From: Burkholderia sp. E7m39
Lineage (GTDB): Bacteria > Pseudomonadota > Gammaproteobacteria > Burkholderiales > Burkholderiaceae
DNA: 57,438 nucleotides
Direction: 5' to 3'
Assembly: GCA_001319865.1 (NCBI GenBank)
Contig: BBSL01000117.1
Span: forward strand, 1 to 57,438
Part shown: piece by piece, positions 51,153 to 57,438 of the stretch
How the letters are laid out: every line of letters starts with the position of its first letter
Position numbering within the stretch: the stretch's first letter is position 1
Translations under genes and position numbers: made by a program
Notes under the pieces: model-generated
The model's input: only the letters and a program-made list of their open reading frames with translations
What the model was told of the DNA's origin: nothing
Databases searched by the model: none

Positions 51153-52355
51153 ATGAGCCTCGACGTGCTGGAAACGCTGATGGCCGCGTCCCTCGTACTG
51201 CTGCTCGGACGGCAGATCCTTGCGCGAGTACGTGTACTGCGCACCTACAGCATCCCCGAACCGGTTGCAGGCGGTTTGCTTGTGGCGTTGCTAGCCTTTG
51301 CGTTACGCAGCCTGTTTCACATCGAGGTGCGCTTCGATACCGCCCTGCAGGCCCCGCTGATGTTCGCTTTCTTCGCGACCATAGGTCTGAACGCCGACCT
51401 GGCGGCTCTGAAATCCGGCGGTCGGGCGTTGGTCGTGTTTCTCGGCGTCGTGGCCGGCTTGCTCGTCATGCAGGATGCGCTCGGAATTGCCCTCGCCTGG
51501 GCGTTGGGCCAGGAGCCCATTCTCGGCCTGCTCGGGGCATCGGTGACTCTCTCGGGCGGCCATGGCACGGGTGCAGCGTGGGCCAAGGTGTTCGCAGAAC
51601 GGCACGGGCTCGCGGCGGCGACGGAAATCGCCATCGCTTGCGCGACCTTCGGCCTGATACTCGGCGGATTGATCGGCGGCCCGGTCGCGCGGTTCCTGAT
51701 CACACGCCATCACCTCGCCCCCAAGCCGGAGCCCGATATCGCGGCAGGCGCAACCGGTTTCGAGCAGCCCAAAGCGGTCCGGACGGTCACGCCAGACGCC
51801 GTCATCGAAACCGTCGCGCTGATTGCGGTTTGCCTCGCGGTCGGCTCCGCACTTGCTTCCCGGTCGAACGGCACGGTGTTCGAGTTGCCCGCTTTCGTGT
51901 GGGTACTGTTTGTCGGGGTCGTGTTGCGCAACGTGCTCGCCATACGCGGCTGGTACACGGTTTCAGAACTGGCCGTGTCGATGCTGGGTAACGTCAGCCT
52001 CAGCCTCTTTCTTGCGATCGCGTTGATGAGCCTGCGCTTATGGGATCTGGCTTCGCTCGCGCTGCCGTTGCTCGTGATCCTCGCCATACAGGCGATTGCG
52101 ATGGCCGGCTACGCGATGTTCGTGACCTTCAGGGTTATGGGCCGCAACTATGACGCAGCGGTCCTGGCCGCTGGCCATTGCGGTTTCGGCCTCGGTGCAA
52201 CGCCGACGGCGATTGCCAACATGCAGGCCATCACGGAGCGATTTGGCCCATCCCATCTGGCCTTTCTCGTCGTACCAATGGTGGGTGCCTTTTTTATCGA
52301 TATCGCAAACGCGATCGTCATCAAGCTATTCCTGCTGCTTCCGATTTATGGCTAA
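51153..52355 (+). CDS. gltS: Sodium/glutamate symporter GltS family
   Basis: 400 residues, all hydrophobic helices. MSLDVLETLMAASLVLLLGRQI at the N-terminus, the IPEPVAGGLLVALL motif and the reentrant-loop GGHGTGAAWAKVF and GHCGFGLGATPTAIANMQ repeats are characteristic of GltS. Na+-driven glutamate uptake at the inner membrane is expected. GGAGA is 10 bases upstream. It lies directly behind nhaA; the antiporter may restore the Na+ gradient that this symporter uses. Confidence 0.92.
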   Translation: MSLDVLETLMAASLVLLLGRQILARVRVLRTYSIPEPVAGGLLVALLAFALRSLFHIEVRFDTALQAPLMFAFFATIGLNADLAALKSGGRALVVFLGVVAGLLVMQDALGIALAWALGQEPILGLLGASVTLSGGHGTGAAWAKVFAERHGLAAATEIAIACATFGLILGGLIGGPVARFLITRHHLAPKPEPDIAAGATGFEQPKAVRTVTPDAVIETVALIAVCLAVGSALASRSNGTVFELPAFVWVLFVGVVLRNVLAIRGWYTVSELAVSMLGNVSLSLFLAIALMSLRLWDLASLALPLLVILAIQAIAMAGYAMFVTFRVMGRNYDAAVLAAGHCGFGLGATPTAIANMQAITERFGPSHLAFLVVPMVGAFFIDIANAIVIKLFLLLPIYG

Positions 52356-52526
52356 CTCACGGCGCTGAATCTCCGGGCAGACGACCATCACCGTATTGAG
52401 CCAGGCCCGTGCGGATGGCTGACGCCGCGTCGCCCGCCCGGTCGTCACTCGCAACGAGTGCGTCCAGTAACGGTACACCGGCGCGCCCGGCCTCAGATCA
52501 ACCGATCAAACAGCTTGTTCCCAGCA
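52356..52526 (-). other. Coding-like remnant converging on gltS
   Basis: A minus-strand frame from about 52494 to a TGA at 52357 reads AGVPLLDALVASDDRAGDAA and ends GDGRLPGDSAP. It has protein-like composition, with no start and an upstream stop. It vaguely resembles the last helices of FCD-type GntR regulators, but the match is too weak to name. Probably another gene tail. Confidence 0.25.
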
Positions 52527-52783
52527 TCAGAGCGGCAGCGTGTGAGAGAGCGCCTGCGGGCAGGCCCGCATCAGCGGACCCGGCACGATGCCGAGGACCA
52601 GCACGACCACGCCATTCAACGCGAGCAGCGCACGATTAAACGTGCCGGACGCGAGCGTCGCTGTATCCGCCGGTGAATTGAAGTACATCAGCTTGACAAT
52701 GCGCACATAGTAAAACGCGCCAAACAGCGAGGTAATCACAGCGAGCACCGCAAGCCACGTGAGGCCGGCCTGACGCGCGCTCT
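52527..52783 (-). pseudogene. nuoN: C-terminal remnant of NADH-quinone oxidoreductase subunit N
   Basis: The minus-strand frame aligns with the end of NuoN: TWLAVLAVITSLFGAFYYVRIVKLMYF, then RALLALNGVVVLVLGIVPGPLM and a stop after ALSHTLPL. About 80 of roughly 490 residues remain; a stop codon precedes the homologous part. The full respiratory gene must be elsewhere, as no other nuo gene is present. Probably a stray fragment left by recombination with the housekeeping locus (inference). Confidence 0.75.
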
Positions 52784-53374
52784 ACGCCCTTTGAGATTCG
52801 GGCTTGTGGCGCTCGCCCTTTGGTGCGATTCAAGCGAGTTCATGGAGTCCTTGCTGCGGGAATGACGGGCGGCAACGGGTCGATCGATGCGCCGCAGTAC
52901 GCGCCAGAGAGCCACAGTCCCGGTGGCAGATTCTTTGTTCTCTTGTTCAGGCCCGACGGCTGCTGCACCGATTCGCGGATCGCGTGTCGGCCCACTTGTC
53001 CCGTCTCGAACAGGCCGGTGTGCGTATTCCCGGCAGCCACATCAAGGTGCACGAAGGGGATGTACCCACGGACGTGATGGGTCGCGTGCGCGTATATACG
53101 GGGTGAACATGACTTCTGTCCGCAGTTGCAAAATCAGCGGCAGGTGCGGTTTCTGACACGGCGCGTCAGGCGGAATCCGATATGGTCTGAGTGGGCTTGT
53201 GCCGCTTGAATGAGATCCGTTTTTCCTCCATGTAACAAAACATGTTCTGGCCGGTGCATTTATCGAGCCGAGCGCGGACCGTATAGTCGCCGTGCTGCCT
53301 GCGAGCCGCTACATGGTTTGACGCCATGCGGCACGGATGCAACCCGAACCAATCTCACCTTAGGCTGGGCGAAA
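52784..53374. other. Region with no confident gene between nuoN remnant and the DsbA-family gene
   Basis: Short frames in several phases, none recognised. One plus-strand frame ends near 53106 in RIPGSHIKVHEGDVPTDVMG, which looks coding, but I could not assign it. The final 150 bases should hold the promoter of the DsbA-family gene. Confidence 0.4.
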
Positions 53375-54016
53375 ATGAAACTGATTTATGTTGGCGATCC
53401 GATGTGCTCGTGGTGCTATGGGTTTGGCAAGGAGCTGTCGGCACTCACGGCGCGCGTACCGGATCTGAAACTGGAGATCGTCGTCGGCGGGATTCGCGCT
53501 GGCGCGACCGATGTACTCGACGCAGCAGGCAAGCGTTTCCGGCTGCCGCACTGGCAGCGCGTCGAGGCGCTGAGCGGGTTGCCGTTCGATCGCGAAGCCT
53601 TCCTCGCGCGCGAAGGTTTCGTCTACGACACCGAGCCGGTATGTCGCGCGGTAGTCGCGGCGCGCCGCATCGCCGGCGGCGACGGCTTGCTTGCCGTGTT
53701 CCGCTCGCTCCAGCACGGCTTTTACGCGGAGGGCCGCGATACGACCGATGGTCGCGTTCTCGCGGACATCGCTGTGCAAGCGCTCGGCGCGAACGGGGTT
53801 CAGGTGAGCGCCGACGAGTTCTACCGCACGTGGTCGGCGGCGGAAACGAAGGAAGAGACGCAACGAGATTTCGCGCGTGCGCGCGCGCTTGGCGTTGCAT
53901 CGTTTCCGACTATGCTGATCGAAGCGCAAGGCCAGTACTTCGGCTTTCATTCGGGATACGCGAGCGTGGAGGAACTCGAAGCAAAACTCGGCGAGCTCGA
54001 AGGCCGCTTCGCGTGA
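53375..54016 (+). CDS. DsbA-family oxidoreductase (FrnE-like thioredoxin fold)
   Basis: 213 residues from the ATG at 53375. The thioredoxin-type active site CSWC lies at about residues 11-14 (GDPMCSWCYGFGKE). The helical insertion (FDREAFLAREGFVYDTEPVCRAVVAARRIAG) and the cis-Pro turn GVASFPTMLIE near 183 match the DsbA/FrnE-like cytoplasmic disulfide family. No signal peptide. It probably reduces or isomerises thiols in the cytoplasm; substrate unknown. It is isolated, with a decayed gamma-carbonic-anhydrase gene convergent to it. Confidence 0.87.
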   Translation: MKLIYVGDPMCSWCYGFGKELSALTARVPDLKLEIVVGGIRAGATDVLDAAGKRFRLPHWQRVEALSGLPFDREAFLAREGFVYDTEPVCRAVVAARRIAGGDGLLAVFRSLQHGFYAEGRDTTDGRVLADIAVQALGANGVQVSADEFYRTWSAAETKEETQRDFARARALGVASFPTMLIEAQGQYFGFHSGYASVEELEAKLGELEGRFA

Positions 54017-54200
54017 TCGACCGCGGGCCGCGCAACACCTGACGCGGCCCATCGTGAGACGTGCGGCTGTTGTGCGCGGGGAAAATCGATATTGCGCGAA
54101 CGCGGATGGTCTTGCGCGCGACTCTCTGCTGTACACGAGGCAGGCACCATGTTGCCGTGCCGCTGAATATCGTCGGGTCGTCGTGCGTGCCTTTGCCGCT

Positions 54201-54401
54201 TCATGCAGGGTCTCGCGCGCTTCCTGCACGTTGCTGCCCCTCACCGATGGCCACGGGTTCGTTGTCCGCCCGAATGACTGCGTTGAAGCACACGCTCGCG
54301 CGTTCAGCAAGCTTTGCGCGGCCGACCACGATCGCCTGCGGCGCGACCCACGCGGATTCGGCCAGATGCGGCTTCTCGCCACTGATGCTGAAAAGACTCA
54401 T
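54201..54401 (-). pseudogene. N-terminal remnant of a gamma-carbonic-anhydrase family protein
   Basis: It starts at an ATG overlapping the CoA-transferase stop (ATGA) and reads SISGEKPHLAESAWVAPQAIVVG, then FNAVIRADNEPVAIGEG, the left-handed beta-helix start of gamma-carbonic-anhydrase-like proteins (CaiE/PaaY group). The frame then leaves the family; a one-base shift restores GSNVQEA for a few residues, but the later hexapeptide repeats with the metal His residues cannot be found. Broken gene, at the end of the CoA-transferase operon. Confidence 0.65.
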
Positions 54402-55558
54402 GCGCTCGCCCGGCTCTTCAGACGCGAGAGCACTTCCTGCGTGTGCTCGCCGACGCGCGCCAGCGCCTGGCGCACGCCCGGGCGGCGTCCGCCCATCGTG
54501 ATCGGCAGCAGCACGACATCGGTCGTGCCGCCGTCATCCGTCTCCATCTGCACGAGACCGCCGCTCGCCCTCAGATGCGGATCGTCGAGCAGTTGCTCGG
54601 GACGCACGATCGGCGCGTAAGGAATGCCGGCCGCCTCCAGCTTCGGCGCAAGTTCGTCGGCGCGATGCTCCTTGAGGATCTCGCCCAGCCGTTCGAGCAG
54701 TTCGGGACGCACAGCCACGCGCAATGCGTTGTTGGCGAACTTTGGTTCGGCCGCGAGGTCGGGACGTTCAAGCAGGTCGCACAGGGTGATGAACTGCTTG
54801 TCGCTCACCGCCCCAATAAACAACTGTTCACCTTCGGCCAGCGTGAAGACGTCGTATACGCTCCACGCCGAAATGCGCGCGGGCATTGGCGGCGGCGCTT
54901 CGCGGGTCATCGAGTACTGCTGCATGTGCTGCGCAGAGAGAAACACGCAGTTCTCGAAGAGGGCGCTCTGCACTTCCTGACCAAGGCCGGTGTTGTCGCG
55001 CTCACGCAGGGCCGCAAGCACGCCGATTGCGCCGAACATGCCGCCCATGATGTCGTTCACCGACGTCCCCGCGCGCAGCGGCCGGCCGACCGGTCCCGTC
55101 ATGTACGAGAGACCGCCCATCATCTGCACGACTTCGTCGAGCGCGAGTCGCTTCTCGTATGGCCCCGGCAGGAAGCCCTTGTGCGAAACATAGACGAGCG
55201 CCGGATAGCGCTTCGAGAGCGTCTCGTAATCGAGACCGAGCTTGTGCATCAGCCCTGGGCGGAAGTTTTCGAGCAACACGTCGCAGGTACCGATCAGTTC
55301 GATCGCGGCTTCCTTGCCTTCGGGCGTATTGATATCGAGCACGACGCTCTTCTTGTTCCGATTGAACGAACGGAAAAAGCCTATGCCGAGACCCGGCAGC
55401 TTGCGGGTCTTGTCGCCGCCCGGCGGCTCGATCTTGATGACCTCCGCGCCGAGATCGGCGAGGATCATGCCGCACGTCGGTCCCATGACCATGTGCGTGA
55501 ACTCGATGACGCGAATGCCGTCGAGCGGGAGTCTTGCGTGGGTACTCATAGTGTTCAT
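54398..55558 (-). CDS. CaiB/BaiF-family (class III) CoA transferase
   Basis: 386 residues. The N-terminus LDGIRVIEFTHMVMGPTCGMILADLGAEVIKIEPPGGD is the family signature, followed by SFNRNKKSVVLDI, and the catalytic Asp is in GTSVNDIMGGMFG near residue 174. It transfers CoA between carboxylates, for example in carnitine, oxalate or aromatic acid metabolism. It begins 10 bases after the HMG-CoA lyase remnant, the two having formed an operon, with a gamma-carbonic-anhydrase-like gene behind. This gene is intact whereas both its neighbours are broken. Confidence 0.92.
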   Translation of the reverse strand: MNTMSTHARLPLDGIRVIEFTHMVMGPTCGMILADLGAEVIKIEPPGGDKTRKLPGLGIGFFRSFNRNKKSVVLDINTPEGKEAAIELIGTCDVLLENFRPGLMHKLGLDYETLSKRYPALVYVSHKGFLPGPYEKRLALDEVVQMMGGLSYMTGPVGRPLRAGTSVNDIMGGMFGAIGVLAALRERDNTGLGQEVQSALFENCVFLSAQHMQQYSMTREAPPPMPARISAWSVYDVFTLAEGEQLFIGAVSDKQFITLCDLLERPDLAAEPKFANNALRVAVRPELLERLGEILKEHRADELAPKLEAAGIPYAPIVRPEQLLDDPHLRASGGLVQMETDDGGTTDVVLLPITMGGRRPGVRQALARVGEHTQEVLSRLKSRASA

Positions 55559-55567
55559 GGTGTGGCC

Positions 55568-55988
55568 TCAGGCGTTGAGCGCAGCGCAAGCCGCGAAGGT
55601 TTTGGGCAGTCCGGCGAGCCACAACGCGCCGTGAAGGGTTTCGCCTGCGAGCCATCGCGCGACCTTTGCGCGCAGTGTCAGCAAGGCGGGAATGTCGATG
55701 CCGGTCTCGATGCCCATGTCGGCGAGCATGAAGGCCAGGTCTTCGCTGCACCGACACCAGCAGCCCCGGCAGCGTCTTCGCATACGCGACGAGGTCGGCG
55801 GTATCGGCGAGTTGCGGCAAGAGGCGCGCCGGCACGAACGAGCCGACTTCAATTTCACGCTGGCCGGCGGCATACGCGTCGCCGATCCATTCGATCTTGC
55901 GGTCGGTCGGAAGAATGCTTTGGATGCTTTGTAGACCGTCGCGCAAGGCGACTTCCCGGATCACGACGTTTGCAGGGCATGAGCGCAT
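55568..55988 (-). pseudogene. HMG-CoA lyase-like gene with an internal deletion
   Basis: The first 80 residues read VVIREVALRDGLQSIQSILPTDRK and QREIEVGSFVPARLLPQLAD, the beginning of the HMGL-like TIM barrel including the RDGLQ motif. Near 55752 the frame changes by one base and the rest is the C-terminus (FMLADMGIETGIDIPALL, then AGLPKTFAACAALNA). Together only about 137 residues remain of the usual 300, so most of the barrel, with the metal-binding His residues, was deleted. It sits upstream of caiB. Confidence 0.75.
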
Positions 55989-56170
55989 GTTGCTGTCTCC
56001 GGTTATTCGATACCGGTCATGTGCTCGCCGGCGTTTGACAACACTTTAGAGATTCCCGAAAATTCGTAAAGCGATCGTTTGGAAGCGAAATCGTTCCGAA
56101 ACGGAATGTCTCTGAGAGCGTTGGCTGTTGCTGTCACGGGTCCACGAATACGGAAAGGGAGGTGACCGCG

Positions 56171-57079
56171 GTGCGCGAGATCGACATAAAGACGCTGCGG
56201 CTGTTCGTGGCCGTTTGCGATCAGCGTAATATCGCGCGAGCTGCGCAAGAGGCGCACATTGAGCCGTCCGCCATCAGCAAGCGAATCGCGCAACTGGAGT
56301 CTGATCTGGGCGTTCCCGTGCTTTCGCGTTCTCGTCGTGGCGTCGAACCGACGCCGGCCGGGATTGCCCTTCTCGAACACGCCCGGAACGTGCTGTTCAC
56401 GATGGATCGCATTGCAAACGACGTGACAACATTTGGCGCCGGCCTCAAAGGGCGTGTCAGCATCTGCGCGTCGGCTTCGGCCATTGCGGAGGCGCTGTTG
56501 GACGATATTGCGTCCTTCATGCGCGAACCGGCAAACGCGAACATCGACGTCGACGTCGAAGAGCGCCTGTCCGCCGACCTTGTCCGGCAACTGCGGGAAG
56601 GCACGGCGATGGTCGGCGTCTGCTGGGACAACATCGATGTGCAAGGGCTGGAGACGCGCTCATATCGCAACGATCAACTGGGGCTAGCGGTCCATCGCGA
56701 TCATCCACTCGCCCAGTACGAGAGTGTGAGGTTCGATCAAACACTCGACTACAAACACGTCGGACTGCCGCCCGCCACCGCTGTTCATACGATGCTCAAA
56801 CGCGCAGCGGCTGCGGCCGGTCGGACCCTTTCCTATCGTGTGATCGTGTCGAGTTTCGACGCGACGTTCCGAGTCGTCGCGGCGGGGCTCGGGATAAGCG
56901 TCGTTCCCATTGAAGTATCAACAACCTACAGCTCAGTGCTGGGTGTGCGGGTCATACCATTGACAGATGAGTGGGCGCAACGTCGTTTTATCGTCTGCTG
57001 CAAGGACTTCGAGTCTCTACAGCCGGCGGCTCAGCGCATGGTGGAGTATTTGGCAACACGTGCTGGCGCCGCCGACTGA
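56171..57079 (+). CDS. LysR-family transcriptional regulator
   Basis: 302 residues from the GTG at 56171 (GGGAGGTGA 5 bases upstream); an in-frame GTG at 56162 is closer to the RBS and less likely. The helix-turn-helix (REIDIKTLRLFVAVCDQRNIARAA, then EPSAISKRIAQLE) and SRSRRGVEPTPAG are typical. The effector domain follows, with VAAGLGISVVPIEV near 235. It is divergent from the HMG-CoA lyase/CoA transferase operon with 182 bases between, and was probably its regulator. Confidence 0.88.
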   Translation: MREIDIKTLRLFVAVCDQRNIARAAQEAHIEPSAISKRIAQLESDLGVPVLSRSRRGVEPTPAGIALLEHARNVLFTMDRIANDVTTFGAGLKGRVSICASASAIAEALLDDIASFMREPANANIDVDVEERLSADLVRQLREGTAMVGVCWDNIDVQGLETRSYRNDQLGLAVHRDHPLAQYESVRFDQTLDYKHVGLPPATAVHTMLKRAAAAAGRTLSYRVIVSSFDATFRVVAAGLGISVVPIEVSTTYSSVLGVRVIPLTDEWAQRRFIVCCKDFESLQPAAQRMVEYLATRAGAAD

Positions 57080-57438
57080 GTACGATTGCGCGCTTTAAAC
57101 GGCCGCTTTCTGAACCAAAACGGTCGAAGGCCTCGCGTATTCATCTGGCGGTTGAGGGTCGGTCAGGGACAATCGAACGCTTGATCGCTATGTTTCAACA
57201 CGAGCGGCCATCCAATGCGCGACGCCTCGTTCTCTCGTTGGCTATGTCCGTCAGACGGCAAGCGCTAGACGATCGGCTGTGAGGCAGACACTTCCCGCCT
57301 CACCGCGAGGCAATGCACGAGATGTAGCCAATCAAGCGCCTCGCACAATGCCGATCCACTACACTGGGTATTGGAATTCGACTTAACGCCGGCACCGGCG
57401 GAATGATCGCCAATTTTCGGTGGCTGCTGCGCGCAGCT
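57080..57438. other. End of window, no gene seen
   Basis: 359 bases after the LysR gene without a recognisable coding region or terminator on either strand. Confidence 0.45.

Noticed and set aside
54443..56038. A 531-codon open frame on the plus strand opposite the CoA transferase and HMG-CoA lyase remnant
   Set aside because: Its composition (His/Arg/Asp-rich) is that of an antisense shadow of a GC-rich gene; the minus strand has clear family matches.
1..57438. tRNA genes, rRNA, CRISPR arrays and intact insertion sequences
   Set aside because: None seen on reading both strands: no transposase motifs, no regularly spaced repeats and no cloverleaf-like T-arm sequences that I could recognise.

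Overview
The window looks like a chromosomal or megaplasmid segment of a high-GC betaproteobacterium of the Burkholderiales (Paraburkholderia, Caballeronia, Burkholderia or a close relative). The pointers are three Burkholderia-type general porins, the codon bias, and a protocatechuate 4,5-cleavage operon in the gene order known from Comamonas. It is mostly a catabolic region for aromatic and organic acids, with many regulators. No rRNA, tRNA, CRISPR array or intact insertion sequence was seen.

Layout. (1) 1-5.0 kb: the 3' end of an allantoinase/dihydroorotase-like amidohydrolase that has lost most of its metal ligands, two SDR oxidoreductases, a LysR regulator and a porin. (2) 6.3-22.1 kb: a GC-rich block, all on the plus strand. 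It holds a porin, a GntR regulator, a SsuBC/TauBC-type ABC ATPase and permease, an MDR oxidoreductase, a PaaI-type thioesterase, a glyoxalase-like protein, an acyl-CoA ligase, a UbiD decarboxylase, a substrate-binding protein and a UbiX prenyltransferase. A second GntR, a second substrate-binding protein, a Rieske oxygenase alpha/beta pair and a D-2-hydroxyacid dehydrogenase follow. I read this as an uncharacterised route in which an imported aromatic acid is activated to a CoA thioester, decarboxylated with prenylated FMN, hydrolysed and ring-hydroxylated. The order of steps is inference. (3) 22.6-29.9 kb: an enoyl-CoA hydratase, a PotD/PotA-type ABC transporter whose two permease domains are fused, a CaiC-like CoA ligase and an IclR regulator. 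(4) 29.9-31.0 kb: a DUF4142 protein and an unknown protein, divergently arranged.

(5) 31.3-43.5 kb: a LysR regulator divergent from a complete protocatechuate 4,5-cleavage operon (tautomerase, ligJ, ligK, ligI, ligA, ligB, ligC) with a clear terminator. After it come a second LysR divergent from a phthalate-family Rieske oxygenase, a separate FMN/[2Fe-2S] reductase and a porin. The oxygenase plausibly makes protocatechuate or a precursor for the lig operon. The two LysR-divergent promoter regions share the same 9-bp dyad, which suggests common control.

(6) 43.6-57.4 kb: a gene-decay zone with scattered intact genes. Broken genes are an HdeD-peptidase fusion frameshifted at a C6 tract, a cytochrome c remnant with two lesions, an aldehyde dehydrogenase tail, a nuoN tail, a gamma-carbonic-anhydrase head and an HMG-CoA lyase with an internal deletion. 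Intact genes are a SnoaL-like protein, two secreted proteins, a small membrane protein, nhaA, gltS, a DsbA-family oxidoreductase, a CaiB-type CoA transferase and a LysR regulator.
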